A DNA stretch of 12,741 nt from JABDGZ01 sp964487685 (GTDB lineage: Bacteria; Omnitrophota; Gorgyraeia; Zapsychrales; Fredricksoniimonadaceae), in contig CAZASA010000068.1 of NCBI GenBank assembly GCA_964487685.1, forward strand, positions 1-12,741, read 5' to 3'. The translations under genes and the position numbers were made by a program. Shown piece after piece: positions 1 through 7,486 of the stretch. Numbering within the stretch: position 1 is the first letter of the stretch; every line of letters starts with the position of its first letter. The notes below the pieces were generated by a model, which saw only the letters and a program-made list of their open reading frames with translations, was not told the origin of the DNA and searched no databases.

Positions 1-51
1 CAATTGCAATTATTCACTTAATAACCGGACACTACTGGGAGTTGACCCCTA

Positions 52-213
52 TTAACCCAACCGTTGAGCGGGCACTTTTACAACTTTACCGTTCTTCCAA
101 ATTATTAAAGGCTCTCCCCGCATTTTCCGGTCAGCTATTACACCACGCACAGCTTTACTGATTGCCTTATAAGCTTTTTGAGATATGATCTCTCCTTCTT
201 TTTTCTTGATCAT
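52..213 (-). CDS. Small partner protein of the zeta-toxin-like gene, putative antitoxin
   Basis: This 53-codon ORF runs from ATG at 213 to TAA at 52. It begins MIKKKEGEIISQ and ends near GEPLIIWKNGKVVKVPA. Its ATG overlaps the TGA of the upstream zeta-like gene (ATGA), and a purine-rich GGGGGAAAG just before the ATG can serve as ribosome binding site. The protein is small, basic at the N-terminus, and has a WKNGKVV hairpin-like segment. From memory, similar 50-60 residue proteins commonly sit directly behind zeta-type P-loop kinase genes, so an antitoxin or partner role is inferred from position. No DNA-binding motif is visible. Codon structure is intact, unlike its neighbour. Only 51 nt lie beyond its stop, with nothing recognisable in them. 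Confidence 0.7.
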   Translation of the reverse strand: MIKKKEGEIISQKAYKAISKAVRGVIADRKMRGEPLIIWKNGKVVKVPAQRLG

Positions 214-785
214 AACTTTCCCCCAAATTTAATCCATTTGCGATAAAGCGGCTTATTAATAATTTTAAGACCATTTTCATTTGATTTTACTACTAAAACA
301 GGTTTCATGGCGGAATTATCAAAAATATCCCATGTATCAGCTAAGGGCATATATAAATTGAAAAAATTCTTTAAACTCCTATCCAGCCTTCTTAGAACGT
401 CTTCATCAGGAACGTGATGGCCGCCTTGCTTAACTCGTTGTTTGATCCGTTCCTTAGCTAATAGTACATCAGGTATCCATAAAAAGAATATATGGACAAA
501 ATACCCTTTAGATTTTGCTTCTTTTATTAAATTGACGTATGTTTTTCCTGCTAAAGTTGTTTCAAAAGCAAAATCAGCTTTACGATCAATGAAATTATCA
601 ATCTCGGCAAGTAATAAATTTGCCTGCTTTTATACTGACATTGGCGGGTGAAAATGGGCGAGTCCTGAAGCTATAAGATCAGCATTTACAAAGTTTGGGC
701 ACTTAGCATAATGCGGTAAAAATTCTTTAGCAAATGTTGTCTTCCCTGCACCGTTGGGTCCAGCAATAATATAAAGTTTTTGCAT
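210..785 (-). pseudogene. Zeta-toxin-like P-loop kinase, interrupted by an in-frame stop
   Basis: The reading frame from ATG at 785 to TGA at 210 spans 192 codons and is open throughout except for one TAA at codon 52 (630-632). The N-terminal part has a strand plus Walker A (YIIAGPNGAGKTTFAKEF, residues 5-22) and the following NADLIA segment (34-39) typical of zeta-toxin/COG4185 ATPases. After the stop, in the same frame, come LLLAEIDNFI, FAFETTLAGKTY (72-83) and a basic region KERIKQRVKQGGHHVP, all expected for this family. Alignment by eye to the family pattern FNPExAAxxAGRLxL shows no length change across the break, so this is a nonsense change and not a frameshift. An upstream in-frame ATG at 815 is less likely as a start because it lies inside the promoter. 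It may be a dead toxin, a truncated product of 51 residues, or a sequencing error. Confidence 0.8.
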
Positions 786-791
786 GTGCCT

Positions 792-820
792 AGTGTAGCG
801 CCTGAGACGGAACAAAACAA
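792..820 (-). promoter_or_regulatory. Putative sigma70 promoter of the zeta-like gene, near-leaderless
   Basis: Read on the minus strand, TTGTTT (820-815) is followed by a 17-nt spacer and TACACT (797-792). The -10 ends 6 nt before the ATG at 785, so the transcript would start at or next to the start codon. No clear Shine-Dalgarno is present. The match is imperfect, and support comes mainly from spacing and from two similar arrangements elsewhere in the window. Confidence 0.4.
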
Positions 821-856
821 GAAAACCCTCACCAACTTAAATAGAACTAACTAATT

Positions 857-1609
857 TTAAGGCAGGTTTACTTGGCGGTAATCGTGGTTCATTTTGGCGA
901 TGTGGCAGACAGAGATCTCTTTGGGGCAGGCAGCTTCACATTCATAAGAATTGGAACAATTACCAAAGCCTTCTTTATCCATTTGAGTAACCATGTTAAG
1001 TACGCGGGATTTTTTCTCTGACCTTCCTTGAGGCAAATGATTTAAATGCGAGACCTTGGCCCCTACAAAGAGCATGGCAGAACCATTGGGACAAGCGGCC
1101 ACACAGGCACCACAGCCGATGCATTGGGCCGCATCCATGGCAATGTCCGAAACTTCCTTGGACACGAGCATGGAATGGGCTTCAGGGGCTTGACCGGTTT
1201 TAACGGAAATAAACCCTCCGGCTGTGATGACCCTGTCAAAAGCAGAACGGTCCACCGAAAGGTCTTTATTGATAGGAAATCCCTTGGCGCGCCAGGGTTC
1301 GATCACCAGGGTTTGGCCGTCTTTAAAATGGCGCATATGAAGCTGGCACAAGGTTGTCCCCCGCACTGGGCCATGCGGCTGACCATTGACCACCGCCCCG
1401 CAGGTGCCGCAAATACCTTCCCGGCAGTCATGGTCAAAAGCAATAGGCTCCTTGCCTTCCTTGGTCAGCTTTTCATTGAGCACATCAAGCATTTCCAAAA
1501 AAGACATATCAAGATCAATGCCTTGGGTATAGTAAGATTCAAACTTACCCTTATCCAAAGGGCCCTTTTGACGCCAGATCTTTAGAGTTAAGTTTATTTT
1601 TTTGCTCAT
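857..1609 (-). CDS. sdhB: Succinate dehydrogenase/fumarate reductase iron-sulfur subunit
   Basis: This 250-residue subunit carries electrons from the flavoprotein to the membrane cytochrome on the cytoplasmic face of the membrane. All cluster ligands are visible. The [2Fe-2S] ligands are C62, C67, C70 (CREGICGTC) and C88. The set C163, C166, C169 (CIGCGAC) plus C228 fits the [4Fe-4S] cluster, and C173, C218 and C224 fit the [3Fe-4S] cluster, using the spacing known for E. coli SdhB. Length is normal for the family. Its ATG overlaps the sdhA stop by 4 nt (ATGA), indicating translational coupling in an sdhCAB operon. Sequence alone does not separate succinate dehydrogenase from fumarate reductase. 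The neighbouring acs and sodC favour succinate oxidation. No terminator hairpin was seen after the stop. Confidence 0.96.
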   Translation of the reverse strand: MSKKINLTLKIWRQKGPLDKGKFESYYTQGIDLDMSFLEMLDVLNEKLTKEGKEPIAFDHDCREGICGTCGAVVNGQPHGPVRGTTLCQLHMRHFKDGQTLVIEPWRAKGFPINKDLSVDRSAFDRVITAGGFISVKTGQAPEAHSMLVSKEVSDIAMDAAQCIGCGACVAACPNGSAMLFVGAKVSHLNHLPQGRSEKKSRVLNMVTQMDKEGFGNCSNSYECEAACPKEISVCHIAKMNHDYRQVNLP

Positions 1610-3519
1610 TTATAACTCCGTTGCGCTAAATGGACTTCTTCAAATTTTAATTCTTCCTTATGCAAGGTAGGTGCAAGGCCTACACCGTTAAATTGCCAGG
1701 CTGCCACATAACTGTAAAGATCATCACGGCGCAAGGCCTCGCCTTCCGGTGTTTGATATTCTTCCCTGAAATGCCCGCCGCAGGATTCTTTGCGTTCCAG
1801 GGCATCCAGGCACAACAATTCACCAAATTCCAGAAAGTCTGCCACACGTCCCGCGCGTTCCAGGGCTTGATTGAATTCCTCACCGGTTCCGGGAACACAG
1901 ACATCACTCCAAAACTTCTCCCGAAGCTGCGGGATTATTTTCAAAGCTTCTTTTAGACCTGCTTCGTTGCGGGCCATCCCGCATTTTTCCCAAAGTAAAT
2001 GGCCTAATATCCTATGGAATTCATCCACGGTTGTCTTGCCTTTGACAGATAATATCTTTTTAATTTTGTCCATGACTTCTGCTTCAGCTTGCTTAAATTC
2101 TGGCCGGCTTAAGATTTCCTTGGCATTTGGCTTGATCTGCGCCAGGAAATTGGTAATAGTATAAGGCAAAATAAAATATCCATCAGCCAGCCCCTGCATC
2201 AAAGCAGAAGCACCCAGGCGGTTGGCACCATGGTCTGAAAAATTAGCTTCTCCGACAACAAAAAGTCCAGGCAGATTGCTCATTAAATTATAATCCACCC
2301 ACAAGCCGCCCATGGTGTAATGCACAGCCGGATAGATCATCATTGGCGTTTGATAAGGGTCTGTTCCGGTGATCTTGGCATACATATCAAATAAATTACC
2401 GTAGCGCTCTTTGATAACTTCCTTGCCCAGTCGCTCTATTGATTGTTTAAGGTCGAGATATACAGCCATGCCCGTGTCCCCGACCCCGCGTCCGGCATCA
2501 CATTGTTCTTTAGCATTACGCGAAGCAATATCTCTCGGGACTAAATTACCAAAAGCAGGATATTTGCGTTCAAGAAAATAATCACGTTCTTCTTCAGGGA
2601 TCTCATTGGCAGGCCTTGGATCTTTGGCCTTTTTAGGAATCCATACACGACCGTCGTTACGCAAAGACTCACTCATTAACGTCAATTTGGATTGATAATC
2701 CCCATGCACCGGAATGCAGGTTGGATGTATCTGCGTATAACAAGGATTGGCAAAGTAAGCCCCTTTTTTATGGGCCCGCCAGGTGGCAGTGACATTGCTT
2801 CCTTTAGCGTTAGTGGACAGATAAAAAACATTGCCATAGCCGCCGGTTGCCAGGACCACCGCATCAGCCGAGTGGGATTCTATTTTGCCGCTGATAAGGT
2901 CCCGGATAACAATACCACGGGCCACCCCATCAATGACCACCAGATCAAGCATTTCTGTTCGAGGATGCAGGAATACATTCTTTTTTCCCACTTCCTTCAT
3001 CAAGGCCTGATACGCGCCTAATAAAAGCTGTTGGCCTGTCTGGCCGCGGGCATAAAAGGTACGGGATACCTGTGCTCCGCCAAAAGAACGGTTATCCAAA
3101 TATCCGCTGTATTCACGGGCAAAGGGCACGCCTTGGGCCACACATTGATCAATGATATTATTGCTGACTTCAGCTAACCGGTAGACATTGGCTTCACGGG
3201 AACGGAAATCTCCGCCTTTGATCGTGTCATAAAACAATCGGCGCACACTGTCCCCGTCATTGGGATAATTCTTCGCGGCATTGATCCCTCCCTGTGCGGC
3301 AATGGAATGGGCCCGGCGGGAAGAATCCTGAAAACAAAAAGATTCGACATGATAGCCCATTTCTCCCAAAGAAGCAGCGGCAGAAGCTCCGGCCAAACCA
3401 GTGCCTACAACAATAATTTTATACTTGCGTCGATTGGCAGGATTGACCAGCTTGTCATCAAATTTATGGCTGGTCCACTTATCTTTGAGAGCGCCGGCTG
3501 GAATTTTAGGGTCTAACAT
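1606..3519 (-). CDS. sdhA: Succinate dehydrogenase/fumarate reductase flavoprotein subunit
   Basis: This 637-residue catalytic subunit oxidises succinate to fumarate, or does the reverse, with covalently bound FAD. Numbered from MLDPKIPAG, it shows the dinucleotide-binding GTGLAG at 39-44, the FAD-linking His71 in RRAHSIAAQGG, the substrate-region HPT at 265-267, the catalytic Arg329 in LVPRDIASR, His400 in HYTMGG, and the C-terminal flavin motif GEANFSDHGANRLGASAL (423-440). I chose the ATG at 3519, which lies 2 nt after the sdhC stop. An in-frame TTG at 3537 would add six residues but lies inside sdhC. The stop overlaps the sdhB start. The long SdhA form with an N-terminal lead before the Rossmann fold, together with a one-gene cytochrome, fits the type B (menaquinone-linked) enzymes of Bacteroidetes, Chlorobi and related groups. 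Confidence 0.96.
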   Translation of the reverse strand: MLDPKIPAGALKDKWTSHKFDDKLVNPANRRKYKIIVVGTGLAGASAAASLGEMGYHVESFCFQDSSRRAHSIAAQGGINAAKNYPNDGDSVRRLFYDTIKGGDFRSREANVYRLAEVSNNIIDQCVAQGVPFAREYSGYLDNRSFGGAQVSRTFYARGQTGQQLLLGAYQALMKEVGKKNVFLHPRTEMLDLVVIDGVARGIVIRDLISGKIESHSADAVVLATGGYGNVFYLSTNAKGSNVTATWRAHKKGAYFANPCYTQIHPTCIPVHGDYQSKLTLMSESLRNDGRVWIPKKAKDPRPANEIPEEERDYFLERKYPAFGNLVPRDIASRNAKEQCDAGRGVGDTGMAVYLDLKQSIERLGKEVIKERYGNLFDMYAKITGTDPYQTPMMIYPAVHYTMGGLWVDYNLMSNLPGLFVVGEANFSDHGANRLGASALMQGLADGYFILPYTITNFLAQIKPNAKEILSRPEFKQAEAEVMDKIKKILSVKGKTTVDEFHRILGHLLWEKCGMARNEAGLKEALKIIPQLREKFWSDVCVPGTGEEFNQALERAGRVADFLEFGELLCLDALERKESCGGHFREEYQTPEGEALRRDDLYSYVAAWQFNGVGLAPTLHKEELKFEEVHLAQRSYK

Positions 3520-3521
3520 AA

Positions 3522-4181
3522 TTAATGACTCAACCAATAAATGTATATAGGAATAGAACTGTAGCCGACCACCATGCTTAAAGCAAAATAATCACTGACC
3601 TTTTGGAATACATGTGCCCATCTTGGCCTAAAACCCGAAGTCTGGATAATGCTTTGAACACCATGAGACAAATGTAGACCCAGAAACCATACGGCGGCAA
3701 TATACAGGATGCCATGAACAGGGTCCTTAAATGAGTTAAATACAATACCGTATAAACCATAGCTCTTGCCATAAATAAAACTGCGCGGTCCAAATTGATC
3801 AGCGCGGGCAAAATCAAAAATATGAAAGACGACAAATACAAGGATATAGATCCCGCTCCATAGGATCATCCTTTCAGATAAGGTGCGCTTGCCCACTGCC
3901 TGATCGATCGCATAACGCTTCAATCCCCCTCGGGCTTTAATGTTCTGAATGACTAAAATATGGATAACAAAGATATGGATCATGAAAATAATAAAAAGGA
4001 GTGTGCGGGGAATGAGCAATAATGGGCCTAAACTGTGTAATTTGTGGGAGTAGGAATTAAAAACGCCGGGGCCGGCGTAAATAAACAAATTACCGCCAAG
4101 ATGCAGGATTATAAACAGGATCAATAAGAACCCTGTAATGGCCACTGTTTGCTTTTTGGCGATGGAAGAACTAAAGATCAT
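3522..4181 (-). CDS. sdhC: Succinate dehydrogenase cytochrome b subunit, type B, single polypeptide
   Basis: This 219-residue integral membrane protein anchors SdhAB and hands electrons to quinone. Five hydrophobic helices are apparent, at about residues 13-35, 53-80, 105-125, 153-178 and 196-217. Histidines within or next to helices include H27 (LHLGGN), H69, H74, H120, H156, H170 and H173, enough for the two b hemes known in the B. subtilis/Wolinella type. A single five-helix anchor in place of separate SdhC and SdhD marks the type B family. The start is the only ATG near the N-terminus. It has no Shine-Dalgarno, but a perfect TATAAT ends 6 nt upstream. The gene is first in sdhCAB and follows the Sir2 gene by 42 nt. 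Confidence 0.92.
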   Translation of the reverse strand: MIFSSSIAKKQTVAITGFLLILFIILHLGGNLFIYAGPGVFNSYSHKLHSLGPLLLIPRTLLFIIFMIHIFVIHILVIQNIKARGGLKRYAIDQAVGKRTLSERMILWSGIYILVFVVFHIFDFARADQFGPRSFIYGKSYGLYGIVFNSFKDPVHGILYIAAVWFLGLHLSHGVQSIIQTSGFRPRWAHVFQKVSDYFALSMVVGYSSIPIYIYWLSH

Positions 4182-4187
4182 GTTGTA

Positions 4188-4215
4188 ATTATAATAAACA
4201 ATTTAAAAAACCCAA
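4188..4215 (-). promoter_or_regulatory. Putative sigma70 promoter of sdhCAB, leaderless geometry
   Basis: On the minus strand TTGGGT (4215-4210), a 16-nt spacer and a perfect TATAAT (4193-4188) are followed by TACAAC and the sdhC ATG. Transcription would therefore begin essentially at the start codon. It sits in the 42-nt gap after the Sir2 gene, so sdhCAB can be expressed separately from the sodC-acs-sir2 run. The -10 is strong and the -35 matches only TTG. Confidence 0.5.
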
Positions 4216-4223
4216 GTTAAATC

Positions 4224-4970
4224 TCAAGCAATTGTCTTTAAGGCATTCATCAGACCTGTAAAAAACACATCAAGATCACCTTCTACTTGCAATACGATAT
4301 TTTTCATGTTTAAGTCTAATTTCGAATTATTGACCACAACGATCTTTCCCGGTACAAATTGAGGCAAAGACGCCGCAGGATACACCACACAGGAAGTGCC
4401 GATCACAAAAAACAAGTCCGCGCTCTGGGAAAGTTCCAGGGCCTGGTGATAATATTTAACATCTTCGCCAAAAAATACGATATCGGGCTTTATGATCCCC
4501 CGACAGCTGCAATGCGGGATCACATGCGTTAAGACCATTAGTTTAAGTTCATGGTAGTTATAAGCTTTATGACATCTTAAGCAATGGCTGTTGAGGAAAT
4601 TGCCGTGCAAGTCCAGCACCTTTTGTGATCCTGCTTTTTGATGCAAGCCGTCGATGTTCTGCGTGATCACGGCTTTGAGTTTGCCGCTGCCTTCAAGATG
4701 GGCCAGGGCATGATGAGTTGGTGTGGGCTTGATCGTGGATTCAAGGGCAATAAAATCATAGGCGAATTCATAAAAGGGCTTTGGATCTTTAAGAAAATAG
4801 GCGATATCAAATATTTTCTCCGCATCGTACAACCGGCTGGTATAAAGCCCCTGCGGTCCTCGGAAGTCCGGAATGCCCGCATTAGTTGAAATGCCGGCAC
4901 CGGTCAATACGATCGTGTTCTTGGATTGAAGGATCAATTGGGCACATTGCTCGATCTGGGATTTCGGCAT
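4224..4970 (-). CDS. Sir2-family NAD-dependent protein deacylase
   Basis: This 248-residue protein of bacterial sirtuin size removes acyl groups from protein lysines using NAD+. The NAD-binding motifs are GAGIS at 24-28 with GIPDFRG (32-38), and TQNIDGLH at 103-110. The catalytic base is His122 in LDLHG. A structural zinc site is formed by C130/C133 (CLRC) and C154/C156 (CSC), the latter pair closer than the usual CxxC. GTS at 191-193 and VNN at 213-215 complete the Rossmann fold. I do not see the Ala-Tyr-xx-Arg pair of CobB-type desuccinylases, so plain deacetylation is more likely. The start lies 10 nt after the acs stop, with AAAGG as ribosome binding site. Direct linkage to acs suggests acetyl-CoA synthetase as its substrate, as established for CobB and Acs in enterobacteria. 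Confidence 0.93.
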   Translation of the reverse strand: MPKSQIEQCAQLILQSKNTIVLTGAGISTNAGIPDFRGPQGLYTSRLYDAEKIFDIAYFLKDPKPFYEFAYDFIALESTIKPTPTHHALAHLEGSGKLKAVITQNIDGLHQKAGSQKVLDLHGNFLNSHCLRCHKAYNYHELKLMVLTHVIPHCSCRGIIKPDIVFFGEDVKYYHQALELSQSADLFFVIGTSCVVYPAASLPQFVPGKIVVVNNSKLDLNMKNIVLQVEGDLDVFFTGLMNALKTIA

Positions 4971-4980
4971 TCAAGGGCCT

Positions 4981-6927
4981 TTAAGCTTCCTGATATTTTT
5001 CTTTCAGGCTAGCAACAACATTGGCGTCCGCGAGGGTGGTAATATCTCCCAATACCCTGCCTTCTGCAATATCACGGAGCAGACGGCGCATGATCTTGCC
5101 TGAACGGGTCTTGGGAACATCCGCGGTAAATATGATCCGGGAAGGACGTGCCAGGGAACCTATTATTTTCGAGACATGATCTTTCAATATCTGTTCTGTT
5201 TGGGGATCAAAGGGATGGCCTTCTTTAATGATCACAAAGGCGGCAATGGCCTGCCCTTTGATATCATCCTTGACCCCGACAACAGCGGCTTCGGCAACCA
5301 TATGATTATCAACCAAGGCACTTTCAACTTCAGAGGTGGAAATATTATGCCCGGCTACCAGCATAATATCATCCACCCTTCCTAAAAACCAAAAATAACC
5401 ATCTTTATCGCGTTTTGTTCCGTCGCCGGCAAAGTAATTATTCCCTGACCATTTGCCCCAATAAGTTTCTTTATAACGGTTGGGATCACCCCAAATGCCT
5501 TTGAGCATGGATGGCCAGGGGCTCGTCAAACATAAATATCCCCCGCCTTCCTTGATGATCTGGCCTTCTTCATTCAGGATCTGGACATCAACCCCTGGCA
5601 AAGCTTTTCCGGCTGAACCGGGTTTCATCGGTGTAACACCAGGCAAGGTCGTGATCATAATGCATCCTGTTTCCGTCTGCCACCAGGTGTCAACGATGGG
5701 GCATTTATTGCCGCCGATATTTTCATGGTACCACATCCACGCCTCAGGATTGATAGGTTCACCAACACTGCCCAGCAGGCGCAAAGATCCTAAATTACAC
5801 CCACGGGGCCATTGATCACCCCATTTCATAAAGGCCCGTATCGCTGTGGGGGCCGTATAAAAAACACTGACCTTATATTTTTCAATGATACGCCAAAAGC
5901 GGTCACGTTCAGGGAAATCAGGAGCACCTTCATAAAGTACTTGGGTGGCGGCATTGCTCATGGGGCCATAAACAATATACGAATGCCCGGTAACCCAACC
6001 CACATCAGCGGTGCACCAAAAAATATCATTGGGTTTTAAGTCAAATACCCAATGGGTTGTATTGCAAACTCCGGTCATATACCCACCGGTGGCATGGACA
6101 ATACCTTTAGGGTTTCCGGTAGTACCTGATGTATAAAGGATAAATAGAATATCTTCACTATCCATGATCTCAGGTTCACAATAAGGTTTCACATGACGGA
6201 TCACATCATGGTACCAATGATCGCGGCCATCTCTCATGGGAACTTCTGATTTAATACGCTGAACAACGATCACATCCTGGATCGTGGGTGTTTGCTCCAA
6301 AGCAGTATCAGCGATGGATTTAAGGGCAATAACATTGCCCCGTCGATATCCTCCGTCAGCAGTGATGAGCAATTTGGCTTGGGCGTCATTGATACGGTCG
6401 CGGAGTGAATCCGCACTAAATCCGCCAAAGATGACCGTATGCACTGCCCCAATACGGGCACAGGCAAGCATGGCAAAAACAGCCTCAGGCACCATTGGCA
6501 AATAGATCGCGACCCGATCCCCTTTTTTGATCCCGAGGCTTTTGATCGCATTGGCTAATTTATTTACTTCTAAATAAACTTCAGCATAAGTAAAATTCCG
6601 TTGAGCGCCATCTTCCCCTTCCCACATCAGAGCGGTCTTATTACCTAAATTGGCTTTGATATGACGGTCTAAACAGTTATACGAAGCGTTTAATTTCCCA
6701 CCGACAAACCATTTGGAAAATGGCTTTTCCCAGATCAGGGTTTGTTTCCAGGGAGAGAACCATTCGAGTTTCTTGGCACAATCTTCCCAAAAAACTAAAC
6801 GGTCATATTGGGCTTTAGCATAAAGGGCATCATCTTTGATATTGGCTAAACTATGAAAAAGGGAAGGAACTTGAAAAACACGATTTTCGTGCAGCAGGTC
6901 GTCTACTTCAGTTTTAAACTGATCCAT
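4981..6927 (-). CDS. acs: Acetyl-CoA synthetase (AMP-forming)
   Basis: This 648-residue cytoplasmic enzyme converts acetate, ATP and CoA to acetyl-CoA through acetyl-AMP. Its length nearly equals that of E. coli Acs. The ATP-binding loop is YTSGTTGNPKG (265-275). DTWWQTETG (413-421) holds the tryptophan that limits the acyl pocket to acetate. FAGDGT (499-504) and the hinge region GRVDDIMLVAGHNIST (516-531) mark the C-terminal domain. PKTRSGKIMRR (605-615) contains Lys611, the catalytic and acetylation-controlled lysine. The ATG is preceded by AAAGGATA at a suitable distance. The gene follows the cysteine hydrolase by 7 nt and precedes the Sir2 gene by 10 nt, so the enzyme and its probable deacetylase are made together. 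No acetyltransferase of the Pat/AcuA type is in the window. Confidence 0.97.
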   Translation of the reverse strand: MDQFKTEVDDLLHENRVFQVPSLFHSLANIKDDALYAKAQYDRLVFWEDCAKKLEWFSPWKQTLIWEKPFSKWFVGGKLNASYNCLDRHIKANLGNKTALMWEGEDGAQRNFTYAEVYLEVNKLANAIKSLGIKKGDRVAIYLPMVPEAVFAMLACARIGAVHTVIFGGFSADSLRDRINDAQAKLLITADGGYRRGNVIALKSIADTALEQTPTIQDVIVVQRIKSEVPMRDGRDHWYHDVIRHVKPYCEPEIMDSEDILFILYTSGTTGNPKGIVHATGGYMTGVCNTTHWVFDLKPNDIFWCTADVGWVTGHSYIVYGPMSNAATQVLYEGAPDFPERDRFWRIIEKYKVSVFYTAPTAIRAFMKWGDQWPRGCNLGSLRLLGSVGEPINPEAWMWYHENIGGNKCPIVDTWWQTETGCIMITTLPGVTPMKPGSAGKALPGVDVQILNEEGQIIKEGGGYLCLTSPWPSMLKGIWGDPNRYKETYWGKWSGNNYFAGDGTKRDKDGYFWFLGRVDDIMLVAGHNISTSEVESALVDNHMVAEAAVVGVKDDIKGQAIAAFVIIKEGHPFDPQTEQILKDHVSKIIGSLARPSRIIFTADVPKTRSGKIMRRLLRDIAEGRVLGDITTLADANVVASLKEKYQEA

Positions 6928-6934
6928 AGACTAG

Positions 6935-7480
6935 CTATCCTTTGATATGGGCAATGATCTTTTTAAAATCCGGATGGTCCGCTGTTTTTAACAATTCACA
7001 GATGGCCATTTCCATGGACATGATGGCGATCTTATGATCGCGCATACGGGCAATAGCCATCTGATGGTCAAATTCATGACGGGACGACACAGCATCAGCA
7101 ATGATATGCACCTGATAACCATGGGTCTGCAGATCAACGGCCGTTTGATAGACACAGACATGCGATTCAATGCCTGTGATAATGATCTGACGCCTGTTTA
7201 TTTTCTTAAGTTCTTCGACGTATTGCAGGCATCCCCAGCAAGAGAAGCTACGTTTATGGATAGGCTTGGCCAAAGGAGCGATCAGGCTCTTGATCGAGGC
7301 AAGGGTATCCCCTATCTTATCAGGGGCCTGTTCGCTCCAGAGCACCGGCAATTTAAACGCCTCGGCCGCTTTAATAAAATGCTGAATGTGATTCAGCACT
7401 TTTTCATGATCGTGCACCCGTTGGGCCAATTTTCCCTGTACATCGATCACAGCCAAAGCCGTATTTTCAATTTCTAACAT
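6935..7480 (-). CDS. Cysteine hydrolase of the isochorismatase family
   Basis: This 181-residue single-domain protein has the isochorismatase-like fold. The triad expected for this superfamily is present: Asp13 in AVIDVQGKL, Lys76 in IHKRSFSCW, and nucleophile Cys109 in GIESHVCVYQTA. The layout resembles YcaC-type and related small hydrolases of unknown substrate. Nothing indicates isochorismate as the substrate, because no enterobactin or menaquinone genes are near. It lies 6 nt after the sodC stop and 7 nt before acs. No Shine-Dalgarno is evident before its ATG, so it is probably translated by coupling to sodC. No signal peptide is present, so it should be cytoplasmic, unlike SodC. Reactions typical of the family hydrolyse amides such as nicotinamide or ureido compounds, but the substrate cannot be read from sequence here. 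Confidence 0.88.
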   Translation of the reverse strand: MLEIENTALAVIDVQGKLAQRVHDHEKVLNHIQHFIKAAEAFKLPVLWSEQAPDKIGDTLASIKSLIAPLAKPIHKRSFSCWGCLQYVEELKKINRRQIIITGIESHVCVYQTAVDLQTHGYQVHIIADAVSSRHEFDHQMAIARMRDHKIAIMSMEMAICELLKTADHPDFKKIIAHIKG

Positions 7481-7486
7481 GATTGA

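Noticed and set aside
786..856. Terminator behind sdhB
   Set aside because: No hairpin followed by a T run on the minus strand; the gap instead contains a possible promoter for the zeta-like gene.
1046..1585. 179-residue plus-strand ORF opposite sdhB
   Set aside because: It lies entirely antisense to a gene with complete iron-sulfur motifs, and its composition is that of a reverse-complement shadow; no ribosome binding site or family motif.
3520..3537. TTG start for sdhA giving six extra residues (MVESLI)
   Set aside because: This stretch is coding for the end of sdhC in another frame, and an ATG follows 2 nt after the sdhC stop, matching a normal SdhA N-terminus.
7034..7477. 147-residue plus-strand ORF opposite the cysteine hydrolase gene
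   Set aside because: Antisense shadow of a gene with a clear catalytic triad; no independent support.
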